A stretch of 64,000 bases of DNA from an uncultured Bacilli bacterium (lineage in GTDB: Bacteria > Bacillota_I > Bacilli_A > RF39 > UBA660), in contig CAJTLN010000003.1 of assembly GCA_910577505.1 (NCBI GenBank), positions 186,001 through 250,000 on the forward strand. Direction: 5' to 3'. Position numbers and translations under genes: made by a program. Every line of letters begins with the position of its first letter. Within the stretch, counting starts at the first letter, position 1. Shown here one piece after another: positions 26,982 through 36,160 of this stretch. Below the pieces are notes generated by a model, which ran no database searches, had not been told where the DNA came from, and saw only the letters and a list, made by a program, of their open reading frames with translations.

Positions 26982-28212
26982 TTTTCTTCTTTCCTTTCGT
27001 TGTTGTAAATCGAGCTAGTTTAATCAGCTCATTTAGGAAAACTGAGATAAATCCAAAGCCGATACAAGACATAAAATTATGCATTTCAATATTCTTTGTT
27101 TCAAAGTAAGTAGTAAAATTGAAAAATAGTGTAAGTGCAATACATGTAATTGTAAAAATTATTAAAGATATATTTTTCAAAGATTTTATTATATTTTTTA
27201 TAATGTTTGATTCACTTAAATAAGAATATGTAAGAAATAAGTTTATATAAATAAATAAAATATAAAATAAAGTATTAGCAAATGCTTGAGTCCCTCCCTG
27301 TGCTTCAATGAGCATATAAGGAATATTTAGTAAAAAGAAAATATAGCAGCTTTCTAATAAAGTAAATGATAATTCTTGACTACCGAATACTATATTTCTA
27401 TTTTTAGGCTTTCTTTTCATAAGATCGATATCATAAGGAAGATTTTTATATAAATATTTGCTTGTAATAATTGTAAATATTTTTAATAGCATTACCAACA
27501 ATAGGTTATAACATACTGGAAATCTTAATATGTTAAGAAATATATATGTCAAATATAAAGGTAAATATGTTGTTATTAAATATTTTAATGCTCTAATATA
27601 GTTATCATGGACTCCGCGAGCATGGTATATTTTATTATATGAATCACTTAGATTGTCAAACTCATAATAGACATCTTCTTTATTTATTATTTTATCAAGA
27701 ATATGGTTGTTTTTTGTTTTTATAATGATGTTCTTTTTAAGATATTTCTTTTCAATCTCTGATTCTTCAATTGTTTTAAATTTTAAGTTGTTTTCTAATT
27801 CTGATAAAATTATAACATTTATTCCTGCTCTGTTAAATTTCTTTATATAGGATGGATTAATTATATTTGTTACAATTGTTTTAACGTGACTATATTTTTC
27901 CTCATCATTAAAAGTTTTCTCATAAAGGTTTGTTAACGATAAAGGCATAAATAAGATAGTTATACTAAGCGAATTTAATAAACATGTTATGGTATTATTA
28001 AAACTAGAGTCCATATTATTATTTATAATGTTAAAGATAAGTGATACAAAAAACATTAATATACTTGTTGTATAGAGAAATATTTTTAATTTATTTATCT
28101 TTTTATAAAGTTCATTTTTATAAGAGTTACTATATTTTTTATTTAAGTAAATGTTATATATTATTATACCAAATAAAATAAATACAGATATTAGTATATT
28201 TAATTTCTTCAT
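26944..28212 (-). CDS. Membrane protein resembling a P-type ATPase without its catalytic core
   Basis: 422 residues, eight to ten helices. The order of elements parallels a P-type ATPase: two helices like M3-M4 (residues 45-95), a short soluble part with INPSYIKKFNRAGINVIILS that resembles the P-domain stretch 'R.EV...I..C..AGIKVVMVTGD', then YHARGVHDNYIRALKYLITT like the pre-M5 'EGR..Y.NIRK', and a six-helix C-terminal block including DLMKRKPKNRN like the M6-M7 loop 'IMKEKPRDTKE'. DKTGT, TGES and GDGxND are all absent, so it cannot be a pump. An alternative is an unrelated multipass protein. AAGGTG precedes the start. Confidence 0.6.
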   Translation of the reverse strand: MKKLNILISVFILFGIIIYNIYLNKKYSNSYKNELYKKINKLKIFLYTTSILMFFVSLIFNIINNNMDSSFNNTITCLLNSLSITILFMPLSLTNLYEKTFNDEEKYSHVKTIVTNIINPSYIKKFNRAGINVIILSELENNLKFKTIEESEIEKKYLKKNIIIKTKNNHILDKIINKEDVYYEFDNLSDSYNKIYHARGVHDNYIRALKYLITTYLPLYLTYIFLNILRFPVCYNLLLVMLLKIFTIITSKYLYKNLPYDIDLMKRKPKNRNIVFGSQELSFTLLESCYIFFLLNIPYMLIEAQGGTQAFANTLFYILFIYINLFLTYSYLSESNIIKNIIKSLKNISLIIFTITCIALTLFFNFTTYFETKNIEMHNFMSCIGFGFISVFLNELIKLARFTTTKGKKKNESKNNKKHSRS

Positions 28213-28246
28213 AATATCACCTTTTTATATTATAACATAAATAAAT

Positions 28247-28273
28247 AAAGGGAATTAATGAATAATTCCCTTT
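28247..28273 (-). terminator. Terminator of the 28278 gene
   Basis: 11-bp stem AAAGGGAATTA / TAATTCCCTTT, five-base loop, A/T-rich flank. Confidence 0.75.
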
Positions 28274-28277
28274 TAAA

Positions 28278-28793
28278 CTATAAAGCACTAATTTGTTGAA
28301 TCTTTTTTTGAAGTATGTAATCATCTGATGGATTAACTGGAAATTCTGTAGAAAAAACTTTTTCTTCAATTGAATCCGTTGTGCAATAGGCAGTTACTGA
28401 TACAACTTTATATTCACTAACAGAAATTGCTTCACTTGTTCGAATCATTTTGGGTTCATCTTCAACGTTAATCCTAGTTATATCCATATAAATACGAGTT
28501 TTACCCTCGGTTTTATCTTCGATTATATAAGTTTCAAAATGACGATTTTCTCTTTGGTTATCATCATTCAATGATAATGTACCATTAATATATATAAGAT
28601 CTTTTTCTTTACGAGCAACAAACTCGCAGATTTCAAGTTCTGTTACTTCGGAATTTTTCATAGGATATGCAGTATCTCTAATTTCTTTACAATAGCTTAA
28701 TAGATTTAAGATTTTGATTTGCTTTTTCTTACTAGATATTCCAATATATTTGTAATATTGTTCTAATAGATTTTGCATATCCTTTTGCTTCAT
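28278..28793 (-). CDS. Uncharacterised 171-residue protein
   Basis: Soluble, beta-rich after a helical N terminus (MKQKDMQNLLEQYYKYIGIS). Contains ETYIIEDKTEGKTRIYMDIT and SVSEYKVVSVTAYCTT; no catalytic signature or membrane segment. Start ATG 28793, with AGG eleven bases upstream, follows the stop of the CDP-alcohol phosphotransferase gene by only five bases, so the two are one operon. I do not recognise the family. Confidence 0.65.
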   Translation of the reverse strand: MKQKDMQNLLEQYYKYIGISSKKKQIKILNLLSYCKEIRDTAYPMKNSEVTELEICEFVARKEKDLIYINGTLSLNDDNQRENRHFETYIIEDKTEGKTRIYMDITRINVEDEPKMIRTSEAISVSEYKVVSVTAYCTTDSIEEKVFSTEFPVNPSDDYILQKKIQQISAL

Positions 28794-28798
28794 ACTAC

Positions 28799-29683
28799 TC
28801 ACTGCCTTTTATTTTTATAAAATAATCTTTTTATGCCATCATCTTTATGTTCAAGGTAAAAGTCAGTATCAAATAAATCATGGATTAATTCATCCTTTGA
28901 TTTTAATTCTTTTACTTCTTCTTTTTGATGCATTAATTCTTCTCTTCTTTTTGCAATTTCATCTAGTGAAATTCTAACACTCTCATCTATATCTTCATCT
29001 TCAGAGACAGATAATGTATCAATAGTTGAAGAGTTAAGTTCTTGCTCTCTTTCAATATCTTGTTTCTCTGCTTTTTTTCTATAATCAGCTGCAACATATA
29101 GACTTGCACCAATTGTAGGAATTGCTAAGATGGTTGATAAAATTGTAGGATCTTTTTCTAATATTGTGTTAAGAGAGGTAATATTTATATAATTTAATAC
29201 TTCTTTAAGTGTTGGTGCGGCATGGCAGAAAAAACTACCAACAATTGATGCAGCTAAAAATGCTGTTTTAACCTTACCAGCTATACTTGATTTAGCATTA
29301 TTTCCTCTTTCAATACTCTTATAATTAACAGCTAATATTCCTAATTCAACAGCAACAACTCCTAAAAATATAGGATTTACTGTTGATAATAGCAATAAAC
29401 ATACTATTCCAAAAGCTTTATCTGACAAACCATCTAATAAGCTACCAAAAAACGATTGAACGTGTAATTTTCTGGCTAAAAGTCCATCGATAAAATCAGT
29501 CGCAAAAAAACCAATTGTAGCTAAACCAGCTGCAAGTGATCCACCTGTTAAATAAATAGGAATAATAGCTATAGAACCTAAGGAACGAATAAAAGTTATC
29601 AGATTAACTAAAACTTTATTCCTTATATGATTCTTTTTTTTCTTTTCTTCTTTTGTAATATTTATTATTTTATTTTTTTCCAT
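28799..29683 (-). CDS. CDP-alcohol phosphatidyltransferase (PgsA-like) with C-terminal extension
   Basis: 294 residues from ATG 29683 (GGAGAAC upstream). Integral membrane enzyme joining a CDP-linked lipid to an alcohol. The full catalytic signature D-x2-D-G-x2-A-R-x8-G-x3-D-x3-D is present in DFIDGLLARKLHVQSFFGSL and the following DGLSD. Helices flank it up to residue ~205, followed by an unusual ~90-residue charged cytoplasmic tail (RKKAEKQDIEREQELN, KRREELMHQKEEVKELKSKD). Phosphatidylglycerophosphate synthase is the likely activity; the tail is not typical of PgsA. Confidence 0.82.
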   Translation of the reverse strand: MEKNKIINITKEEKKKKNHIRNKVLVNLITFIRSLGSIAIIPIYLTGGSLAAGLATIGFFATDFIDGLLARKLHVQSFFGSLLDGLSDKAFGIVCLLLLSTVNPIFLGVVAVELGILAVNYKSIERGNNAKSSIAGKVKTAFLAASIVGSFFCHAAPTLKEVLNYINITSLNTILEKDPTILSTILAIPTIGASLYVAADYRKKAEKQDIEREQELNSSTIDTLSVSEDEDIDESVRISLDEIAKRREELMHQKEEVKELKSKDELIHDLFDTDFYLEHKDDGIKRLFYKNKRQ

Positions 29684-29739
29684 AATGTTCTCCAAAACCC
29701 CTTTTTAAATGAATCTTTTTTATAATAGCAACAAGATAT

Positions 29740-30324
29740 TTAATTGTCAACTTTCTCTATATTATATTTAATAATATATGTCATATATGCATTACTTATT
29801 TCTACTTTTGTTATTTCATTTAAATTTGTGAAAACAATTATTTCTGTTTCTATATCTTCTATTTTAGTCATATATTTATATTCTCTTAGTGTTTGATATT
29901 CTGTTTTTACTGGTTCAATATTTTTTAATAGTTCAAATAAATATCTTGGATTAAGGTAATTTATATCTATTTTAGAAAAAGCTTCTTTTTTAGTTGATTC
30001 TGTATAAGAAAACTTTTCTGGTGATTCACATGTTCCCGATTCAATGTTATCACTTATCTTACCAGAACATTTATAAGTATATGTTTTTGTTCCCATGCTA
30101 TCTAATAGAAGATATTCATACTCAAAATTATTTTTTTGCAATTCTTCTTTTTGAATTTCATAATCAACAAACTCTTTATGCTCTACTTTAGTGTTATTTT
30201 GAGGTAATTCTACTTCTTTATATCGACCTAGAAAAAAACTATCAGGCATTATAAATATTATAAAAATTAAGAGAACAAATATTATGACTGTATAAGTAAT
30301 TAATAATTTGTTTTTTATTTTCAT
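29740..30324 (-). CDS. Membrane-anchored extracytoplasmic protein, unknown
   Basis: 194 residues from ATG 30324 (AAGGAGG, excellent). Lys-rich start, one membrane helix (residues 9-28) and an extracytoplasmic mixed alpha/beta domain with two cysteines (YKCSGKI, SGTCESPEK) that could form a disulphide. It starts ten bases after fmt ends, so it is probably in the fmt operon. No family recognised. Confidence 0.7.
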   Translation of the reverse strand: MKIKNKLLITYTVIIFVLLIFIIFIMPDSFFLGRYKEVELPQNNTKVEHKEFVDYEIQKEELQKNNFEYEYLLLDSMGTKTYTYKCSGKISDNIESGTCESPEKFSYTESTKKEAFSKIDINYLNPRYLFELLKNIEPVKTEYQTLREYKYMTKIEDIETEIIVFTNLNEITKVEISNAYMTYIIKYNIEKVDN

Positions 30325-30334
30325 TCTTACCTCC

Positions 30335-31270
30335 TTATTCAACGATTGTATTAAGAACTTTTTCTTTATTAAGTCCATTTATATAATCACGAGCTGTCAT
30401 TTCTTTTTTACCAAATGGCTTTACTTTTGTTATATAAATAACTTTATCTTTAGTACATATACCTAAATTATCTTTATTAATTTCGCAGATTGTTCCAGAA
30501 GATAAAGTGCTTTCTTTTTCTCCAATATAACATTCTAATATTTTAACTTCTGTTCCATTAATTAGAGTGTTAGCTAAAGGCCATGGATTTAATCCTCTAA
30601 CTTGATTATAAATTTCTTTAGCAGTTTTATTAAAATCTACGTGTTCTTCTTCTCGGGTAATATTGTAGCCATATGTTGCTTCTTCGTCATTCTGAGATAT
30701 GCGGTTGTTTGTTCCGTCTATTATGGTTGGTAAAGTTTCTTTTAATAAAGAAGTTCCTAATCGACTTAAGGTTTCATGAAGAAGTCCGACGTTATCTGTA
30801 TCTTTGATGAAATATTCTGTCGAAGAAATTATATCCCCTGTATCCATTTTCTTATCCATATACATAATAGTTACACCTGTTTTTGTTTCTCCATCAATAA
30901 GAGCATGATGGATTGGTGCTCCACCTCTTAGTTTAGGTAATAAAGATGCGTGAACATTAATGCATCCTAAGCGAGGAGCATTTAAAATTACTTCTGGAAT
31001 AATTTGACCATATGCGCATGTAATTATTATGTCAGCATTGGCATCAACAATTTTTCTATATTCTTCTTTGATTTTATGGGGTTGGAAAACTTCAATGTTA
31101 TGCATTTTTGCTAAGTGTTTTACTGGTGTTTCAACTAAGTCATGATGACGACCTACTTCTTTATCAGGTTGAGTTACTACCATTATAACATTGGTATTCT
31201 CAATTAACATTTTTAGAATTGGTACTGCAAAATCTGGAGTACCCATAAAAATTACTTTTGTATTTCTCAT
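30335..31270 (-). CDS. fmt: Methionyl-tRNA formyltransferase
   Basis: 311 residues; formylates Met-tRNAfMet with 10-formyl-THF for translation initiation. Seen: MGTPDFAVPILKMLI, VVTQPDKEVGR, CAYGQIIPEVILNAP, INVHASLLPKLRGGAPIHHA (catalytic Asn/His loop), GVTIMYMDKKMDTGDI (catalytic Asp). The C-terminal domain with GLNPWPLANTLI is intact. AAGGTG precedes the ATG. Its folate cofactor connects it to fhs at 43-45 kb. Confidence 0.96.
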   Translation of the reverse strand: MRNTKVIFMGTPDFAVPILKMLIENTNVIMVVTQPDKEVGRHHDLVETPVKHLAKMHNIEVFQPHKIKEEYRKIVDANADIIITCAYGQIIPEVILNAPRLGCINVHASLLPKLRGGAPIHHALIDGETKTGVTIMYMDKKMDTGDIISSTEYFIKDTDNVGLLHETLSRLGTSLLKETLPTIIDGTNNRISQNDEEATYGYNITREEEHVDFNKTAKEIYNQVRGLNPWPLANTLINGTEVKILECYIGEKESTLSSGTICEINKDNLGICTKDKVIYITKVKPFGKKEMTARDYINGLNKEKVLNTIVE

Positions 31271-31299
31271 TTATATCACCTTATTTATTATAACAAAAA

Positions 31300-31316
31300 T
31301 AGCGAATGTTTCGCTA
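31300..31316 (-). terminator. Terminator of the dnaB-dnaI operon
   Basis: 7-bp stem TAGCGAA / TTCGCTA, loop TGT, followed on the minus strand by TTTTTG. Confidence 0.75.
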
Positions 31317-31331
31317 ATTTTTTTCTTTTTT

Positions 31332-32216
31332 TTATTTCCTTTTATTTTCTCCTATTAGTTCCATATCAACTGTAAGTTGTTTTATTCTTTCAATAATTCT
31401 CTTTGCTTTTATTTTTTCGTCAATATTAGAATTTATTATTAAGTGAGTTTCTAATTCTTCAATATTTAGATTAGAAGTAAAGAAAGTTGTTTTATAATTA
31501 TTCATACGATGTTGAAGAATTGTTCCTAATATTTCATCTCTACTCCACTCTGTTACTTTTTCAGCTCCAATATCATCAATAAGAAGAACATCAACATTTT
31601 CTAAATATTCTATTCTATCACCAAATGTATCAAAATCACTTTTTAAGTCACGGAGTAATTCTGCTAAATAAACAATTTCTGTACTAACCCTTTTTTTAGA
31701 TAATTCGTTTAAAACGGCGGATATTAAATAAGTTTTGCCGCAACCAAATGTTCCGTGTAAATATAATCCTTTAAAGTTTCCATTCTTATCATATTTATCA
31801 CAAAAATTTATAAGCCATTTAATAACATCTGATCTTTTCTTATCTGTTACATCTATGTCAGATAGTGAAGCCATAGATAATTCTTTATCACGTGTCATAC
31901 GATTAGTTTCTTTCTTTATTCGCTCTTTTTCGTATTTACAAGGGGTATAAGAAAATATTATTTGATTACCTTTAGATTCAGGAAACATAACATGTCCTTC
32001 TAGTCTATTTTGACAATATATAAGACCACTACATTCACTACAATGTTCTAGTTCACAAACAGTATCTTTTAATGAAGAAGTATATTTCATTGCTATTTTA
32101 TCTTCAACAGCTAATGTCTTTATCAATCTTCTAAATTTCAAATCACTACATGCTTCATCATAACTTTTCTTTAGTGCTCTTTCATTAACTTTATTTGATA
32201 TAATTTTTTCTTCCAT
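31332..32216 (-). CDS. dnaI: Primosomal helicase loader DnaI
   Basis: 294 residues. Loads the replicative helicase at oriC and at restart sites. N-terminal region has the zinc-binding cysteine set (CELEHCSECSGLIYCQ), followed by an AAA+ domain with Walker A LHGTFGCGKTYLISAVL, Walker B VDVLLIDDIGAEKVTEW and sensor TTFFTSNLN. It begins four bases after dnaB ends (AGGTGAT ribosome site), the conserved dnaB-dnaI pair. Confidence 0.94.
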   Translation of the reverse strand: MEEKIISNKVNERALKKSYDEACSDLKFRRLIKTLAVEDKIAMKYTSSLKDTVCELEHCSECSGLIYCQNRLEGHVMFPESKGNQIIFSYTPCKYEKERIKKETNRMTRDKELSMASLSDIDVTDKKRSDVIKWLINFCDKYDKNGNFKGLYLHGTFGCGKTYLISAVLNELSKKRVSTEIVYLAELLRDLKSDFDTFGDRIEYLENVDVLLIDDIGAEKVTEWSRDEILGTILQHRMNNYKTTFFTSNLNIEELETHLIINSNIDEKIKAKRIIERIKQLTVDMELIGENKRK

Positions 32217-32220
32217 ATAA

Positions 32221-33504
32221 TCACCTATACTTACTTAATAGTTCTTCCATTTCATCTAATTCTTCTTGTGTCATTTCTTCTTTCTTGATTTCTTGATTAA
32301 ACCATACTGGTTCATCTTTTGATGATTTATTAACTTTATTTGTCTTATTTATTTTTTTGTCATACTTAGTGTTTTCTTTTTTAGCTATTTCAATAGCTTC
32401 TTCGGCAGTTTCAATATTACAACGTTTCCATTGACCAGCAATTGTTTCAACAAATGCTTGATTTAACTTATTATTGTTTTTTCTTAAAACATAATCGATT
32501 AAGACATTTACTACTGCTGGTTGAAGATTTAAATCAATAAGAAGAGTTTCTAAAAGTCTTAAATCTCTTGAGGTTGGCTGAGCACCTTTGTTCTTTTTCC
32601 TTAAAAAATCATATGGAGATGTGTTTTCAAACATATATATAATCTGAGCTAGTGGACTTGAATCTCCAATTGGACTTTTTAAATATTCTGGCTGCGTACG
32701 ATAAACTAATGTAGGCAATTTGCCATTATTATTATATTGATAATACTTTCTAGTATTTTTTCTTAATTCTTCTTTATCAAAAGTGCCTTTTTCATTTATT
32801 ACTGTACGAAGTATCTCAACCATTTTTAAAGTATCTAAATCATAAATAAACGATAATTGTTCAATTAGTTCTTTTGTTTTTTTGGTAAGAGCATTTTCGC
32901 GCATTATACCTTTTGGCATTGATGATATAAGTAAGTCAAAATCTATATCACTTTCTATTTTAATGTTTAGAGAATTTTTTTCTCGTGTTTCAATAGGTTC
33001 AATACTAGATGATGATTTATATATTGTATTTAATTCTTTTGAAATATCTTCATATTCTTTTAAATCTATTTTGGGTAGTTCATATTCTGCTTTGATAAGT
33101 TCATATTCACTCTTACCTAAATTATTATATAAAGTAACATTAAATATTGGAGATGAAAAAAACTCCTTTGGACTTAGTGGAGAATATAGTTCATAAACAT
33201 ATGAGTTTGGCTCTCCTTCTTTAAAGTATGACTTTAATAGCCCTACGCCTTCTAATGATTCACGAGCTATTTTTATTATCTCAATACTACTTTTCATCAT
33301 TGTCATTAAATGATGATGTGTATAGTCAGTACTAATAAATTCAAGTAATCTTATATCTCTTAATAAGGTAAAATACAAGCTAACAGCTATAGGACCAATG
33401 ATTGGTTCATACAATGATATTATATTCTTTTTATCGTCTTCAGTTATAATTGATTTATTTACAACAGTGTAAGTATCTGCAGGCAGTAAAGAAATAAGTT
33501 TCAT
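32221..33504 (-). CDS. dnaB: Replication initiation / membrane attachment protein DnaB
   Basis: 427 residues from ATG 33504 (AAGGTGG upstream). Bacillus-type DnaB (not the helicase), made of DnaB/DnaD-fold domains. Seen: LYEPIIGPIAVSLYFTLL near residue 30, and the C-terminal DDBH2-like segment around SPYDFLRKKNKGAQPTSRDL and LQPAVVNVLIDYVLRKNNNK. It recruits DnaI and the helicase after DnaA/DnaD. Operon with dnaI. Confidence 0.88.
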   Translation of the reverse strand: MKLISLLPADTYTVVNKSIITEDDKKNIISLYEPIIGPIAVSLYFTLLRDIRLLEFISTDYTHHHLMTMMKSSIEIIKIARESLEGVGLLKSYFKEGEPNSYVYELYSPLSPKEFFSSPIFNVTLYNNLGKSEYELIKAEYELPKIDLKEYEDISKELNTIYKSSSSIEPIETREKNSLNIKIESDIDFDLLISSMPKGIMRENALTKKTKELIEQLSFIYDLDTLKMVEILRTVINEKGTFDKEELRKNTRKYYQYNNNGKLPTLVYRTQPEYLKSPIGDSSPLAQIIYMFENTSPYDFLRKKNKGAQPTSRDLRLLETLLIDLNLQPAVVNVLIDYVLRKNNNKLNQAFVETIAGQWKRCNIETAEEAIEIAKKENTKYDKKINKTNKVNKSSKDEPVWFNQEIKKEEMTQEELDEMEELLSKYR

Positions 33505-33561
33505 TGGTCCACCTTCTTTCATCTAGTATTATAAACTATTGCGACTTTTTTTCCAAGAAAA

Positions 33562-33582
33562 AACATGATATTTAATCATGTT
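33562..33582 (-). terminator. Terminator of the 33581 gene
   Basis: 8-bp stem AACATGAT / ATCATGTT, loop ATTTA, minus-strand run of six T. Confidence 0.85.
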
Positions 33583-34810
33583 ATTGGGACGAGTTTTCAA
33601 CAATGTTGTCAACAATTGTTGCTACAACAATATTTTCTTCCATAGTATTTTCGTTAATATAGTTATCATCATTTATTTCCACTTCTTCAGGTTTTGGACC
33701 TTCGTCAGGATTTTCTTTATTTTCATCATTTTTATTTTCTAAATTACCCTTATCTTCTTCTGTTTCATCTTTATCATCTTCTTTATCTTCTAAAGTAATA
33801 GAGATGTTGATACTTAAAATATAAGTTGTACCATCGATGTTAATAATAATTTCATTGTTTTTTAAAATATCTGTATTTATAAATAATACAAACTGATTTT
33901 CTTCAAGCGTCTGATACCAACTTGTTTTTTCTCTAGTAACTATTGTACCTAATGTATTAGTGCTTATATCTGTTACTTGAGCTAAATTTTTCATAGTAAT
34001 TAATAAAGGTATTTGATGATAGGTTGTTGATGTTTGTTTTACTGTAATATTTAACTTATTTTCAATTATTGCAATATTAGTATTTTTTAAAGTTTCTTTT
34101 ATAGAATTGAATTCTTCTTGATTAACTGAATCATCTATTATTTCATCATTAATGTTAAGCAAGGAAACAGAATCTGATTCCATATAATCATATACAGTTA
34201 AAACTAGTTCTTTTGTAACATTAGCATAAGTATATGAATATCTATAAACTCCAGGAGTAGCTATTATGTATCCTTCACTTATATCAACTATCATGTATGT
34301 ATCATTGATTAGTTTTCTTACAGTTACTTGAGCTTCTCTTTCACTACCATCACTTAGTAAAATATTTTTATCAATTATGATAGTTTCTCCTTTATATGCT
34401 TTTGTTACAATGTTATTTTTAAAATTCCATGTATCATAAATACTAGGATTAGTGCTGCCTGTTCCATCTTGTTCTTTTTTATTATTTGTTGAACTAGATA
34501 TTTCTTTTTCTTTCTTTGTTACAGCAGCTAATAATGAATTATTTCGACTAGTTGTGTAAGATGTATTATATTTTTTTGATACATTATTTTCAGTAGTTTC
34601 TTCTATTAAGCTACTATCTGATTTACTAGTTATATCTTCATTAATATTGTCTTGCCCATTATTTTCTTTTATAGGGGTTTCTTCTAATACTCTTTCATTT
34701 TCTGAGAAAGATTTAACTGTTAGAACCCCTATGGCTACTATTAGGATTATACCAAGAAGACCAAACATTAGACGTTCTTCTTTAGTAAGCCCTTGTTCAT
34801 TTGTTTCCAT
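33581..34810 (-). CDS. Single-pass surface protein with acidic tail, unknown
   Basis: 409 residues: short cytoplasmic start, one helix (residues 14-31), a low-complexity Ser/Thr/Asn-rich linker, then beta-rich repeats (residues ~125-215 and ~230-350; GETIIIDKNILLSDGSEREA, VTVRKLINDTYMIVDIS) that look like Ig/cadherin-type domains, ending in a Glu/Asp/Lys/Asn tail (EDKEDDKDETEEDKGNLEN). No LPxTG motif. AAAGGAG ribosome site. Likely a surface protein; no family assigned. Confidence 0.65.
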   Translation of the reverse strand: METNEQGLTKEERLMFGLLGIILIVAIGVLTVKSFSENERVLEETPIKENNGQDNINEDITSKSDSSLIEETTENNVSKKYNTSYTTSRNNSLLAAVTKKEKEISSSTNNKKEQDGTGSTNPSIYDTWNFKNNIVTKAYKGETIIIDKNILLSDGSEREAQVTVRKLINDTYMIVDISEGYIIATPGVYRYSYTYANVTKELVLTVYDYMESDSVSLLNINDEIIDDSVNQEEFNSIKETLKNTNIAIIENKLNITVKQTSTTYHQIPLLITMKNLAQVTDISTNTLGTIVTREKTSWYQTLEENQFVLFINTDILKNNEIIINIDGTTYILSINISITLEDKEDDKDETEEDKGNLENKNDENKENPDEGPKPEEVEINDDNYINENTMEENIVVATIVDNIVENSSQ

Positions 34811-34977
34811 CTAAATTATCTCCTTTTTTATAACAAGAAATAATTTTTCACTTTGACCTCCAAACTATTCTAGTAACTTTTCAGTATCATATTACTTTGA
34901 CTAATACTCTACCATTCCACACTTAATTGTGAATACTCTTTATTATACTTTTTATTTCTTTTTTTAGCAATAGAAAA

Positions 34978-34996
34978 GAAGGATTTAGCATCCTTC
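34978..34996 (-). terminator. Terminator of the thioredoxin-like gene
   Basis: 7-bp stem GAAGGAT / ATCCTTC, loop TTAGC, minus-strand T-rich tail; it contains the stop codon. Confidence 0.75.
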
Positions 34997-35953
34997 ACCA
35001 TTTGTTCCACAGTCTGTATTTAGATATTTTCCAATAATTGAAGTATAAGCATTTAATAATTCTGTTTCTTCATCTTTTGTCAAATCTCTTAGTTTTCCTT
35101 CTGAATCTTTAGAATGATTGTCTACTGTACCAACGTGGAATCCAACTACAATTCCATCTTTTACCGCTACAACTGTAGGAGCATTAAGACGTTTTTCTCC
35201 AATATTTACTTTCTTACCACTATCAGTTGTTAATTCATAATCATTTAATTCGTTTGCTAGTGCTAATAAAATATCATAGTAAGCTTTTTCAGCATCTTTA
35301 CTTTTCTTAGCTTTATTTCTAGAATCTAAAATAAATGTGTCTCTAATATCTTTGTTTACATCATCATCTGGCCTTACATTAACGTAATAAATTGTATCTA
35401 ATTCAGATGAATTCATTGCGTTTAATAGTACAGGAACAGCAGTACGACACCATGGGCAAGCAGCAAAGCCAAAATAAATTATTCCTGATCCAGAATCTAG
35501 CATTGTTGCTGCTTCTGAAACTGTTATGTATTTGATATTATTGTTTTCTAAAATTGATATTTCTTTATTAATTTGGCCATTTGATCTAGTTGTACCATTT
35601 AGTGATTCATATTCTTCTTTAAATGCTTTTTCATCTGCTGTTGCAACATATTTTTCTTTTTGATTTATTCCACCATTCTTTTTCCATTCAACTGCTAAAT
35701 ATCCCCCTACTACTACAACGATTATTAAAAGTGCTGCTAGTAAAGTACGACCATAATGATTTTCTTCTTGAACAATTGATGTTTTTGTTTCTTTCTTAGT
35801 TGATGATGCTTTTTTTACAGTACTTTCCTTTTTAGCGGGAGTTTTTTTGACTGGGGTCTTTTTTGTATCTTTTTTTACTGTTGTCTTCTTAGATGAATCT
35901 TTTTTTGCTTCTGTCTTTTTAGCAGAAGTTTTTTTTGTTTCTTCTTTTGCCAT
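34985..35953 (-). CDS. Membrane-anchored thioredoxin-fold protein with Lys/Ala-rich N terminus
   Basis: 322 residues. Residues 1-65 are repeats of the KKTxAKK / KKTPVKK type, like bacterial histone-H1-like tails and strongly basic; one membrane helix follows (residues ~69-88). The outer part has a thioredoxin-like core: IYFGFAACPWCRTAVPVLLN with a CPWC redox pair, YYVNVRPDDDV, and the cis-Pro region LNAPTVVAVKDGIVVGFHVG. Probably a surface disulphide oxidoreductase. The basic cytoplasmic tail is unusual; it may bind nucleic acid or acidic lipid. Confidence 0.8.
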   Translation of the reverse strand: MAKEETKKTSAKKTEAKKDSSKKTTVKKDTKKTPVKKTPAKKESTVKKASSTKKETKTSIVQEENHYGRTLLAALLIIVVVVGGYLAVEWKKNGGINQKEKYVATADEKAFKEEYESLNGTTRSNGQINKEISILENNNIKYITVSEAATMLDSGSGIIYFGFAACPWCRTAVPVLLNAMNSSELDTIYYVNVRPDDDVNKDIRDTFILDSRNKAKKSKDAEKAYYDILLALANELNDYELTTDSGKKVNIGEKRLNAPTVVAVKDGIVVGFHVGTVDNHSKDSEGKLRDLTKDEETELLNAYTSIIGKYLNTDCGTNGEGC

Positions 35954-36133
35954 TTATTAAATCCTTCCTTACTTTATTTAGTACTACCTAAAATATTTTG
36001 TATTTTCTGTTCCCCTAACATTTTAATATGGAACGTATCTTGATAATACTTTTTGGTATATTAACAAGAGTAATTATGTTAATATCTAAGAACATTATAC
36101 CAATTCTATTAAAAATAGTAAAACATTAATTTA

Positions 36134-36160
36134 AAAAGTAGAAGTTATTCTTCTACTTTT
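36134..36160 (-). terminator. Terminator of the 36145 gene
   Basis: 10-bp stem AAAAGTAGAA / TTCTACTTTT with a seven-base loop, overlapping the stop codon. Confidence 0.75.
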
